Positions 6,121 through 12,607 of a stretch of 41,967 nucleotides of DNA are shown here, one piece after another. This DNA comes from a virus. Below the pieces are notes generated by a model that made no database searches, was not told the origin of the DNA, and saw only the letters and a program-made list of their open reading frames with translations. The stretch's first letter is position 1. Every line of letters begins with the position of its first letter. Both the position numbers and the translations under genes were made by a program. The DNA lies in IMG/VR virus record IMGVR_UViG_3300003323_000394, positions 1 through 41,967 of that record, one strand, 5' to 3'.

Positions 6121-6771
6121 GTGACCATTCAACACAACCTGCTGGGACAAGGCAACACGAAGTTGGGCGAGTGCATCTTCCACTTCAGCATCCCGGCATG
6201 GGAGACGTGTCCGGGCCGCTCTGCGGCGTGCGAAGTCTGCTACGCCATGCAAGGACGCTACCGCACCTACACGGTGCAGGATGCCCTCCAGAGGGCTTAC
6301 GACGCCAGCCAGCACGACGACTTCGCCCATCGCATGATCAGGGAGGTTCATCGCCGCTGGTGTCAGGTCGTGAGGATTCACGTTGCCGGTGACTTCTACT
6401 CGGTGGACTACGCCTGCAAGTGGCTGGAGATCGTGCGGCGGTGCCCCGACACGATCTTCTATGCCTACACGCGAAGCTGGCGCGTCGAGGACATCCGCCC
6501 CGTCCTCGAAGAAATGGCCCGGCTGGAGAACTTCCGCATGTGGTTCTCGGCGGACAGCGATACCGGCCAGCCGCCTTGCGTGCCCGAAGTGAGGGTCGCG
6601 TGGTTGATGCAGGATGCAGCCGAGCCCATCGAGGACGCCGACCTGATCTTCCGCGACAAGCCGCTGCGGCAGGAGAAGACTCGACGGATCGGGTTGACGC
6701 TGGTGTGCCCCGTGGAGAACGGCAGCGACACCTACACCGACTGCGGCATCTGCAAGTTCTGCTGGAAGTGA
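6121..6771 (+). CDS. Gp88-family protein
   Basis: A 216-residue protein. The N-terminus NTKLGECIFHFSIPAWETCPG, then ACEVCYAMQGRY (36-47), matches the Gene-product-88 family known from mycobacteriophages, where NxKxG, slPAxxTCPG and CYA motifs are diagnostic. Cysteines at 30, 37 and 40 and a Cys-rich C-terminus (CPVEN...DCGICKFCWK) look like a metal or iron-sulfur site. Biochemical function is unknown to me. GTG at 6121 is preferred because GAGGAG lies eight bases upstream, better than TTG at 6115. It is the first gene after the rightward promoter at 5939-5966. Confidence 0.8.
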   Translation: MTIQHNLLGQGNTKLGECIFHFSIPAWETCPGRSAACEVCYAMQGRYRTYTVQDALQRAYDASQHDDFAHRMIREVHRRWCQVVRIHVAGDFYSVDYACKWLEIVRRCPDTIFYAYTRSWRVEDIRPVLEEMARLENFRMWFSADSDTGQPPCVPEVRVAWLMQDAAEPIEDADLIFRDKPLRQEKTRRIGLTLVCPVENGSDTYTDCGICKFCWK

Positions 6772-6815
6772 TCAACAAGGGCACGGATGCCCTTCCCCTC
6801 TCAAGGAGTTCCCAC

Positions 6816-7013
6816 ATGCTGCAAGAACACAAGGACCGGCTGGAGTGGATCGTGGATGCCGCGAGCGTAGGCGAGGTGCTGATGGCTCTGGTGGAAATCT
6901 GCAACCTCAAGGCCGAACACGTCCAAGAGCACTGGCACGACAGCAACATGGCGGCAGGCTGGCGGGCCGACGCTCGCACCATCGAGAACATCATCAACAA
7001 GGTGGAGAACTGA
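6816..7013 (+). CDS. Unknown small protein, 65 aa
   Basis: A 65-residue helical protein with start ATG at 6816 set by CAAGGAG (6802-6808). Longer in-frame extensions overlap the Gp88 gene and are rejected. The sequence has an amphipathic N-terminal helix, a His/Trp-rich middle (EHVQEHWHDSNMAAGW) and a helical end. No family recognised. It belongs to the Gp88 operon, two bases before the next gene. Confidence 0.65.
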   Translation: MLQEHKDRLEWIVDAASVGEVLMALVEICNLKAEHVQEHWHDSNMAAGWRADARTIENIINKVEN

Positions 7014-7015
7014 CC

Positions 7016-7219
7016 ATGCGGAAGCACATGACCGACGCCGAGGCCCAACTTGCCGAGGCCCTCTCCAACCTGCTCACCACCGACTTCGAGGCCCAAACCA
7101 TCGTGAACTTCACGGACGGCTACAACGGCGGGATCGAGGTGCTGATCGTCGAACTCGATGAGGAGCGCCGCCTGTCGTGGTCGTGGCCGACCGTGGCCAA
7201 GGCGCTCGCCAGCAAGTGA
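7016..7219 (+). CDS. Unknown small protein, 67 aa
   Basis: A 67-residue protein starting two bases after the previous stop. Helix 5-25 is followed by beta strands (TIVNF..., EVLIVELDE) and a Trp-rich turn (RRLSWSWPTV), a compact alpha/beta fold. Function not recognised. A strong hairpin (7226-7250) follows. Confidence 0.65.
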   Translation: MRKHMTDAEAQLAEALSNLLTTDFEAQTIVNFTDGYNGGIEVLIVELDEERRLSWSWPTVAKALASK

Positions 7220-7225
7220 GCTTCA

Positions 7226-7250
7226 AAGGGGGACTAGCCCAGTCCCCCTT
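7226..7250. terminator. Hairpin overlapping the -35 box of the next promoter
   Basis: AAGGGGGACT (7226-7235) and AGTCCCCCTT (7241-7250) form a perfect 10-bp stem with a 5-base loop. There is no T-run after it. Its last two bases are the first two of the TTGACC -35 box at 7249. Confidence 0.65.
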
Positions 7251-7285
7251 GACCTTTCGCCCCAAATTGTTATACAGTTAAACCG
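7249..7285 (+). promoter_or_regulatory. Sigma-70 promoter with GTTAWACN operator before the RHH gene
   Basis: TTGACC (7249-7254), 16 bases, TATACA (7271-7276). The tandem 8-bp repeat is GTTATACA-GTTAAACC (7269-7284), with the two half-sites in the reverse order from the other three promoters. The gene downstream encodes a ribbon-helix-helix protein, so autoregulation is plausible. Confidence 0.75.
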
Positions 7286-7308
7286 ACACAACCCGAAAGG
7301 AGGGGGCG

Positions 7309-7542
7309 ATGGCAGCGAAGAAAACAGGCAGGCCCCAGAAGCCAGAAGACGAGAAGCTCAAGCTCCGGGCCGTGAAACTCGACCCCGAACTAGACGCCCA
7401 GCTAGAAGCCGCAGCCTACTGGACCCGCAGGTCGATGTCCGACATCATGAAGCGCGGCATCGAGCTTGCCGTTGAGGAACTTGCTCGCAAGAAAAACGGT
7501 GGCAAGCCCTTCGACCCGAAGCCGCCAGAAGACGAGGACTGA
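7309..7542 (+). CDS. Ribbon-helix-helix (CopG/Arc-type) DNA-binding protein
   Basis: A 77-residue protein with a basic N-terminal arm, a single beta strand (KLRAVKLDPEL, about 18-28) and two helices (ELDAQLEAAAYWT and SMSDIMKRGIELAVEEL). This is the ribbon-helix-helix fold, which binds as a dimer with the strand in the major groove; relatives such as CopG and omega bind short tandem repeats. Four phage promoters, including its own, carry tandem 8-bp GTTAWACN repeats over the -10 box, so it is the best candidate for their repressor. That link is inference. AAGGAGG lies about six bases before ATG. The acidic C-terminal tail (PKPPEDED) may mimic DNA or bind a partner. Confidence 0.8.
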   Translation: MAAKKTGRPQKPEDEKLKLRAVKLDPELDAQLEAAAYWTRRSMSDIMKRGIELAVEELARKKNGGKPFDPKPPEDED

Positions 7543-7549
7543 CACCAGC

Positions 7550-7570
7550 AGGGCCGCAAATCGCGGCCCT
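7550..7570 (+). terminator. Hairpin after the RHH gene
   Basis: AGGGCCGC (7550-7557) and GCGGCCCT (7563-7570) form a perfect 8-bp stem with a 5-base loop shortly after the stop. Only a weak T-rich stretch (TGCCATTTCC) follows. Confidence 0.55.
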
Positions 7571-7645
7571 TGCCATTTCCGGCCCGCCTCGTTCCGCTGC
7601 AACTCCTTTCTCCCACAACCTCTTGAGCGAAAACGTGGAGCAGTA

Positions 7646-7677
7646 TTGACACCTACGGTTAAACCGTTATACTGTAT
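7646..7677 (+). promoter_or_regulatory. Sigma-70 promoter with GTTAWACN operator before the ParB-like gene
   Basis: A perfect TTGACA (7646-7651), 16 bases, TATACT (7668-7673). The 20-mer GTTAAACCGTTATACTGTAT (7658-7677) is identical to 5951-5970. CGGTTAAACCG (7656-7666) is also a palindrome around its central base. Confidence 0.8.
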
Positions 7678-7724
7678 TTGTCGTTTGACTGGCACCCCGC
7701 ACGTTCGCTCAGAGAGACCTCGAC

Positions 7725-8156
7725 ATGCAAGCCAGCTTCACCAGCCACTACGCAGGCCCCGACGACCTGCACTGGACCTGCGCTCTCACCGACGACGGCA
7801 TCGACTTCATCGGCGAAGGCTGCACCAAGGCTGAGGCCCTCCAAGATGCCAAGGACCGCCTCATCATGTGGAGGTTCCAGTCCATGATCCAGATCGACAT
7901 CGAGAAGCTGCTCCCCGGCCCGCCGAGGCCCCACGACAACCTCTCGAAGCTCGCCGCCAGCATCGCCATTGACGGCCTCCACGAGCCGCTCAAGGTCGAG
8001 GCCCTGCCCGATGGCCTCTACCAGATCGTCTCTGGCTCTCGCCGCTTCAGGGCGATCATGGTGCTCTACGAGGCCGACGCCCCGGTGCTCCTCGCCAACC
8101 GCGTCGGACTGGCAAGGACCGTGTTCAAGTGGATTCCCTGTGAGGTGCTCCAATGA
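7725..8156 (+). CDS. ParB-like nuclease-domain protein with HicB-like N-terminus
   Basis: A 143-residue protein with two parts. Residues 57-118 form a ParB/sulfiredoxin-like domain: IDIEKLLP start, a helix (DNLSKLAASIAIDGLHEPLKV) and the box GSRRFRA (104-110, GxRRxRA). Stand-alone domains of this kind occur in many phages near methyltransferases and DNA-modification genes. Residues 1-48 resemble a HicB-type strand-helix unit (GEGCTKAEALQDAK). No centromere-like array is seen, so a partition role is not supported. It overlaps the next gene by four bases, giving coupling. The promoter at 7646-7673 drives it. Confidence 0.75.
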   Translation: MQASFTSHYAGPDDLHWTCALTDDGIDFIGEGCTKAEALQDAKDRLIMWRFQSMIQIDIEKLLPGPPRPHDNLSKLAASIAIDGLHEPLKVEALPDGLYQIVSGSRRFRAIMVLYEADAPVLLANRVGLARTVFKWIPCEVLQ

Positions 8157-8755
8157 CTACCCTCCACGCCAAGCTCATGCAAGCCCAGCAGAAGCCCCAG
8201 AAGGCCCAGCCAAGGCCCGCGAAGAAAGAAGACGACCCGAAGCCCATCGAGACTAAACGCGGCGTCAAGTGGCTGTTCAAGACGCCCGGTTACGGCATCG
8301 TCCAGATCACCGACAACGGCAGGCCGCTGGCCTTCATGGTGCTGCCCATGCCCAGTGACAAGGCCCGCGTCTTCGAGATGACCCGGCTGAACGGCAGCGG
8401 CAACACACACCGCTTCGTCGTGACGCTCGGCCAGTCGTGCGGCTGCTGCCAGCAGACTTGCCGACACCTGCCCGCCCTCGCCGCTCTGGACCGTCAAGGC
8501 AAACTCGACTTCGAGCCCGCGAGGAAGGAGCACGGCCCGCGCTACGCCGAGGTGCCACTCAAGCAGGCCCTCGGCACCGGCTGGGCCACCAGCAAGGCGG
8601 GCAAGAAGTACCCGGTGGCTGTGTTGAAGAAGGTGGAGGGATACCGCGTGATGGTGGCCGATCTCAAGAACGGCACCGCCCACAACGACTACGGCGCGGC
8701 TGGCTACTTCGTCGAGGAGGGCGAGGTGGCCGACATCAGGTGGTTTCGTGGGTGA
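8153..8755 (+). CDS. SWIM-like zinc-finger protein
   Basis: A 200-residue protein with a basic, Gln/Pro/Lys-rich N-terminal tail (about 1-36) and a globular remainder. Residues 96-105 read CGCCQQTCRH, which fits the SWIM zinc finger CxCx(n)CxH used for DNA or protein binding. The rest is unrecognised. It is coupled to the ParB-like gene (ATGA overlap) and followed by a methyltransferase-like gene, which suggests a DNA-modification or replication-associated trio. The function is not known. Confidence 0.7.
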   Translation: MTTLHAKLMQAQQKPQKAQPRPAKKEDDPKPIETKRGVKWLFKTPGYGIVQITDNGRPLAFMVLPMPSDKARVFEMTRLNGSGNTHRFVVTLGQSCGCCQQTCRHLPALAALDRQGKLDFEPARKEHGPRYAEVPLKQALGTGWATSKAGKKYPVAVLKKVEGYRVMVADLKNGTAHNDYGAAGYFVEEGEVADIRWFRG

Positions 8756-8763
8756 TTTGCTTT

Positions 8764-8802
8764 ATTGGGCACCCAGAGAGCCGTACACTCTGGGTGCCCA
8801 AT
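8764..8802. promoter_or_regulatory. 15-bp perfect hairpin before the methyltransferase gene
   Basis: ATTGGGCACCCAGAG (8764-8778) pairs with CTCTGGGTGCCCAAT (8788-8802) around a 9-base loop. No T-run follows on the plus strand. It fills most of the gap between 8755 and 8819, so it may attenuate, protect the mRNA end or serve as an operator. Confidence 0.7.
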
Positions 8803-8818
8803 TGCCACGGAGACGACC

Positions 8819-9376
8819 ATGAAGGCCAGCACCAAGAAGAGCCGCGCCAAGAACTACTGGCACTTCCGCAAGGACTCGCCCATCAGGCCCGAGAACCCTT
8901 TCGATTTCTACGCGACCCCTGCCTCCATCACCGAGGCCCTCCTCGCCCGCGAACGGTTCCGGGCCGAGATCCTCGAACCTGCCAGTGGTGACGGCGCGAT
9001 GGCCGAGGTGCTCCGCGCTCACGGCTACGAGGTTGACGAGGCCGACATCAGGCGTGGCCAGAACTTCCTCGACCGCAAAGAGCCCTGCTGGAACATCGTC
9101 ACCAACCCGCCCTATGGCAAGAGCATGGCCGAGGTGTTCGTCAGGCACGCCCTCAAGCTGGCCTTCCTCAAGGTGGCCATGCTCTTGCCGATGTACTTCT
9201 TGGAGGGGGTGTGCCGCCACGACATCTTCAACAACCCGGCCTTCCCGGTCAAGGCCACCTACGTCTTTTCGAGGAGGGCCAAGTTCGGCGAGGAAGGCCA
9301 CACCTCTCCGTTCGGCACCGTCTGGGTCGTGTGGGAGAGGAGGCACCAAGGACCGGCCACGTTCAGCGTGATCTGA
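8819..9376 (+). CDS. DNA adenine methyltransferase-like protein
   Basis: A 185-residue class I methyltransferase-like protein. DFYATP (29-34) opens the domain, EPASGDGAM (53-61) is the SAM-binding motif I, and TNPPYG (95-100) is the catalytic (D/N)PPY motif of N6-adenine or N4-cytosine methylases. It is short, with no obvious target-recognition domain, as in many phage orphan methylases. I infer a protective or regulatory DNA methylase; no restriction gene is adjacent. The ATG at 8819 is preferred over 8765, which would read through the hairpin; GGAG precedes it at about seven bases. Confidence 0.8.
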   Translation: MKASTKKSRAKNYWHFRKDSPIRPENPFDFYATPASITEALLARERFRAEILEPASGDGAMAEVLRAHGYEVDEADIRRGQNFLDRKEPCWNIVTNPPYGKSMAEVFVRHALKLAFLKVAMLLPMYFLEGVCRHDIFNNPAFPVKATYVFSRRAKFGEEGHTSPFGTVWVVWERRHQGPATFSVI

Positions 9377-9443
9377 CCTCGTAGCGGGTGCGGGAGGCTG
9401 CTAAAGTGGAGGTGGTGTATTCCTGTTCAACAAGGGGGATGCG

Positions 9444-9794
9444 ATGGCTGAGATGAAGCGATACTCAGGGTGGCGTGTCCACCATCCCATGTTCCTCCGG
9501 TCAAAGCCCGAAGAACTGGCGGATATGGTGGTCGAGATCAAGGGCATCGAGGCGAACTTCGAGCCGCACGACCTCTATGCCACCAAGGTAGAAGCCATCC
9601 AGCGGGCGAAGCACTACCTGACGGAGCAGAGAGATCTGGCGCTTAGCAACCTCGACTTCCTGTCGAAGCCGTACACGTCCCCCAACGGGATCACCTACAT
9701 CTGCCCCGAGCACTTGATGGAGAAGTGGCGGGAGGAGTGTCGGGCGAGTCTGGAGATCGCCGAAGCGGGGCTGAAGTTGCTGGCATCCCACTGA
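9444..9794 (+). CDS. Unknown protein, 116 aa
   Basis: A 116-residue protein with AAGGGGG a few bases before its ATG. The sequence is helical, with a long coiled segment from about 50 to 75 and another near the C-terminus. It holds a Cys in TYICPEHL (about 88-95). No family recognised. It is isolated: an upstream gap of 67 bases and a bidirectional terminator just after it (9832-9858). Confidence 0.65.
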   Translation: MAEMKRYSGWRVHHPMFLRSKPEELADMVVEIKGIEANFEPHDLYATKVEAIQRAKHYLTEQRDLALSNLDFLSKPYTSPNGITYICPEHLMEKWREECRASLEIAEAGLKLLASH

Positions 9795-9831
9795 CCGAGG
9801 ACAGAATCTAGTTCACCGCTCGGTAAGACGA

Positions 9832-9858
9832 AGAAGGCCCGCCTGACGCGGGCCTTCT
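9832..9858. terminator. Bidirectional intrinsic terminator
   Basis: AGAAGGCCCGC (9832-9842) and GCGGGCCTTCT (9848-9858) form an 11-bp stem with a 5-base loop between convergent genes, and outer GACGA/TCGTC bases can extend it. It separates the early plus-strand genes from the minus-strand gene next to attP. Confidence 0.8.
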
Positions 9859-9864
9859 CCTCGT

Positions 9865-10212
9865 CTAGCTGGTCGCGCCCCTGATCTGGGCCTCGCTCAT
9901 GTTTATCTCGTCTGGGTCGGAGTTGAGCACGGCCACGACATCATCGACAGGAAGCTGCTCCAGTCCCTTTTCGCCCTGCCTGAAGACGCAGAGGCGAAGA
10001 AACGGAATATCTTGGACCCGCTCGCCCTCTCGTGTCTGCAAGCCGTTGCGTTGAAAGAGTTCGGTCAGGTAAGTCATGTTCTGGTTGCCGGGGAGTGTTG
10101 TGCTCTCGACGAACAGGACTTGCACGGTTCGGGGGTCGCAACCGTATCGACCCTCTCCCGGCTCGACCTTGCGGATGGTGATCTTGGCCGCAACGTGCCT
10201 GTCCTTACTCAT
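9865..10212 (-). CDS. Unknown protein beside attP, 115 aa
   Basis: A 115-residue alpha/beta protein with no recognised motif; the start ATG at 10212 has GAGGTGG about eight bases upstream, and a GTG four codons earlier is also possible. Basic N-terminal strands (HVAAKITIRKVEPGEGRYG) lead to a central FVESTTLPGNQN segment and an acidic C-terminus. It is transcribed away from the integrase, with attP and its arm sites between them. By position it could be a recombination directionality factor or regulator, but the sequence does not show this. Confidence 0.6.
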   Translation of the reverse strand: MSKDRHVAAKITIRKVEPGEGRYGCDPRTVQVLFVESTTLPGNQNMTYLTELFQRNGLQTREGERVQDIPFLRLCVFRQGEKGLEQLPVDDVVAVLNSDPDEINMSEAQIRGATS

Positions 10213-10279
10213 CGTCAGTTCCACCTCTCCGAAAAGGACAAGGGCATCGGCACCAGCCGACGCCCCTCTTTCCGTACCG

Positions 10280-10326
10280 ATTTACCCCTCGTTTTACCCC
10301 CGGAGTTTACCCCCGGATTACCCCTT
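10280..10326. repeat. Left-arm integrase-type sites (ATTTACCCCCGG repeats)
   Basis: Four adjacent copies of a 12-bp motif lie here: 10280-10291 (ATTTACCCCTCG), 10292-10303 (TTTTACCCCCGG), 10305-10316 (GTTTACCCCCGG) and a degenerate one at 10317-10326. Similar copies flank the other side of the tRNA segment. They fit arm-type binding sites of a tyrosine integrase. Confidence 0.75.
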
Positions 10327-10354
10327 CCTAAGTCCGTGCGGCTCTTGCCTTTAA

Positions 10355-10403
10355 GGGGTGGGTGACCGGATTTGAACCGGCGACATCCAGATCCACAGTC
10401 TGA
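10355..10403 (-). other. attP: attP core: 3' half of a tRNA-His(GTG) gene
   Basis: On the minus strand this segment reads as the anticodon arm (stem TCAGA/TCTGG with one G-T pair, loop CTGTGGA, anticodon GTG at 10396-10394), the T arm with TTCAAAT loop and the acceptor strand CACCCAC plus C. The 5' half (acceptor strand GTGGGTG and a D arm) is missing upstream, so it is not a working tRNA. A phage attP core that matches the 3' end of a host tRNA restores that gene on integration; this fits exactly, with the integrase 98 bases away. Confidence 0.85.
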
Positions 10404-10438
10404 GTTGCTAAGCGTTTTCTAGCTTGTTTTTCGGGTGT

Positions 10439-10493
10439 CCGGGGGTAAAATGTACTTGAAATCGAACTGATTTACCCCCGGATTTACCCCCGA
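10439..10493. repeat. Right-arm integrase-type sites
   Basis: Three copies of the 12-bp motif: inverted at 10439-10450 (exact match to 10292-10303), then direct at 10470-10481 and 10482-10493, ending seven bases before the integrase ATG. Bound integrase here could also repress its own gene. Confidence 0.75.
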
Positions 10494-10500
10494 GGCAACC

Positions 10501-11808
10501 ATGCCCCGCAGCTACGAGATGAGTTGGGAAGGCGCTCCGAAGTACCGCTGGGTCAAGATGTTCAAGGGCACGCGCTACCGCGTCACCTGCGAAGAACTTG
10601 GAGCGATGGTCTGGACCGCCGAGGGTTCCTACAGGCTGGCGAACGAGTGGTGGCGGAAGAAGCTGGCCGAACTGACCCAGCCGCACCCCACGACCGCCAC
10701 GCTCGACCGCCACGAGATCGGCGACTTGAAGGAAGTGATCGCTCGTGGTGAGGCCGCGAAGGCGATGCTCACCTTGAAGACGGAAGACCCCGGCCTGCGC
10801 GAAACCTTCTACACGCCCAAGCTACACGACCACATCGTCGCCTCGGTGGCCGCGAAGCTCGAACCCGAGATGGTGCCGCCCGACCGCGCCCTCTCGAAGC
10901 TCGCCGAGCGGTTCCTCGCCGTCGAGCAGGCCCGTGGCAAGGCCGCTGGCACCTTCGGCGATCTGGCCTACTACGTCCGCAAGATCCAGACCGACTGCCC
11001 CCTGCTGCGGTCGCTCGACGCCAGCACCATCAACGAGGCCACGGTCACGGACTTCTACACTTGGCTGCGCAACCAGAGCGGTCAGGTGCCAGCCGTCCAG
11101 AAGAAGCTCTGGGGCTACTTCCGCCGTCTGGTCCGGTTTGTGGCTGGTCAACGGCTGTGCCCCATCCCCGTCAACCTCGACGACCGGATCTTCTCGTTCG
11201 AGGCCACCGCCAAGAAGATCAAGACCTACTCCGTCGAGAAGGTCCGGGCCATGCTCGCCAATCTGCCCGACCGCCTGAAGCTCTACGCCCATCTGGCCCT
11301 CAACTGCGGGATGTACGGCGTGGACATGGCCATGCTCCGTCACGAGGAACTGGCGGACGGGCGGATCACCCGGAAGAGGACCAAGACGCGCAACGCCGAG
11401 GACGTGCCTACCGTGGAATACGTCCTCTGGCCCGAGACGCTGGCGCTGCTGGCGAAGTTCCCCAGCCAGCACTCGGAGTACGTTCTGACCAGTGCCACCG
11501 GGACCCCGCTCTGGCGGGACGAGATCAGGGGCGGCAAGAGGAGCAAGACCGACCTCGTGCATGTCCAGTGGAACCGTGGCCGAGGCGAGGGCAGGGCCAC
11601 CAAGCCGCCGATCCCGCTGAAGGCCCTGCGGTCGGTCGCCGCGACCATCCTCGAAGGCCACAAGGACTACGGGCGGTTCACGTCGCTCTTCCTCGGCCAC
11701 TCGCCCGCCAGCATCAAGGACAAGCATTACGCCGCGCCGCCGCAGGCCCTTTTCGACGAGGCGATCCTCTGGCTTCGAGGGCAGATCCTCGGGCACGAGG
11801 CTGCTTGA
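10501..11808 (+). CDS. int: Tyrosine recombinase / integrase
   Basis: A 435-residue site-specific recombinase. An N-terminal arm-binding region is followed by a SAM-like core-binding domain (about 130-225) and a catalytic domain (about 245-430). Visible catalytic residues are Arg377 (LKALRSVAAT), His400 (LGHSP) and the nucleophile Tyr410 (KDKHY). The usual first Arg (TGLRxxEL) is replaced: residues 268-275 read NCGMYGVD, with Tyr272 where Arg is expected. This NCGM/NCGF pattern, with LWPET (309-313), is one I associate with planctomycete integrases. It joins attP (10355-10403) to a host tRNA-His gene. No clear ribosome site is seen; arm sites run almost to the ATG. Confidence 0.9.
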   Translation: MPRSYEMSWEGAPKYRWVKMFKGTRYRVTCEELGAMVWTAEGSYRLANEWWRKKLAELTQPHPTTATLDRHEIGDLKEVIARGEAAKAMLTLKTEDPGLRETFYTPKLHDHIVASVAAKLEPEMVPPDRALSKLAERFLAVEQARGKAAGTFGDLAYYVRKIQTDCPLLRSLDASTINEATVTDFYTWLRNQSGQVPAVQKKLWGYFRRLVRFVAGQRLCPIPVNLDDRIFSFEATAKKIKTYSVEKVRAMLANLPDRLKLYAHLALNCGMYGVDMAMLRHEELADGRITRKRTKTRNAEDVPTVEYVLWPETLALLAKFPSQHSEYVLTSATGTPLWRDEIRGGKRSKTDLVHVQWNRGRGEGRATKPPIPLKALRSVAATILEGHKDYGRFTSLFLGHSPASIKDKHYAAPPQALFDEAILWLRGQILGHEAA

Positions 11809-11885
11809 GCGCAAGGAAGACCAGTCACTCGACCTGCTGGGTGTCGGGGCGGGCCTTCTCGTTCCGCCTGTTCCGCCTACTGACC

Positions 11886-11914
11886 TTCAGCGCCGTTCTT
11901 AGGGTCGGTATAAT
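11886..11914 (+). promoter_or_regulatory. Promoter of the AbiTii cassette
   Basis: A perfect TATAAT (11909-11914) with a poor -35 (TTCAGC, 11886-11891) lies about 33 bases before the first AbiTii start. It gives this block expression independent of the integrase, as expected for genes active in a lysogen. Confidence 0.6.
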
Positions 11915-11947
11915 GGGGTGGGTTTTTCGACGAAGAAGGGGGATGCC

Positions 11948-12595
11948 GTGAACTTGGTGAACGAGCTACAGGTCAGCGCCGAGAATGACGAGGTGTTGAC
12001 CGTCCTCCGCAAGACGATGCGGCTCGCGTCGAAGCTCAGCCGCGACGACATCTCGGCGTGGTTGCTCGCCGAGCAAAACGGCTACCCTCGCGGTGATGCC
12101 GTTCCTGAGTATCGGCGAGTGCGCGGGCGGCTTGCGATTAACGTGATGGGTTACATCCCTGCCGGTTTCGGGATGCTCATGACGGGCGCGCAGGATCTTC
12201 CGGGGAGCAACTTCAACCCGGAGGTTCCAGTCATCGACTCGATCAGCACTGTCCAAACATGGATCGCCGACATGACCGATGGAAGTGAACTGAGCCTTCC
12301 GATTGATCGCAACTCCGACGTGGATCGCTTTCATCGTCGGCTCATTTCCCCCGACTTCAGGCACCAAGTTTCCTTCCTCCTCCATCTGAACCCCGCCCAA
12401 ATCCGAGCTATCCCCGAGCGGATCAAGGACAAGGTGTTGGAGTGGGCGCTCGCTCTGGAGCGCGCCGGGGTGACAGGCGAGGGGATGACGTTCAGCGCGG
12501 AGGAGAAGAAACTCGCCCACTCCGTCACGTTCAACATCAGCAATAGTCTCATCGAGCAACTGAGCAACTCGGGGATCAACCACAAGGGTAACTGA
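11948..12595 (+). CDS. AbiTii-domain protein, paralogue 1
   Basis: A 215-residue protein starting at GTG 11948, aligned with the start of its paralogue and preceded by AAGGGGG. The N-terminus has the AbiTii pattern: LVNELQ, a helix with LRKTMRLASKL, then ISAWLLAEQNGYP and VPEYRRVRGRL (about 46-57). AbiTii domains are tied to abortive-infection systems, but their activity is not established to my knowledge. Residues about 148-177 and 1-40 are nearly identical to paralogue 2, while the centre differs. The C-terminus ends in VTFNISNSLIEQLSNSG, a motif also found at the N-terminus of the gene at 13258. It begins a three-gene operon just after the integrase. Confidence 0.8.
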   Translation: MNLVNELQVSAENDEVLTVLRKTMRLASKLSRDDISAWLLAEQNGYPRGDAVPEYRRVRGRLAINVMGYIPAGFGMLMTGAQDLPGSNFNPEVPVIDSISTVQTWIADMTDGSELSLPIDRNSDVDRFHRRLISPDFRHQVSFLLHLNPAQIRAIPERIKDKVLEWALALERAGVTGEGMTFSAEEKKLAHSVTFNISNSLIEQLSNSGINHKGN

Positions 12596-12607
12596 GAAGG
12601 GCACGGC

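Noticed and set aside
7725-8156. Plasmid-type ParABS partition system
   Set aside because: Only the ParB-like nuclease domain is seen; there is no ParA ATPase and no array of centromere repeats.
10355-10430. A functional tRNA-His gene
   Set aside because: Anticodon arm, T arm and 3' acceptor strand fit, but no matching 5' acceptor strand or D arm is found on the other side; the phage carries only the 3' half.
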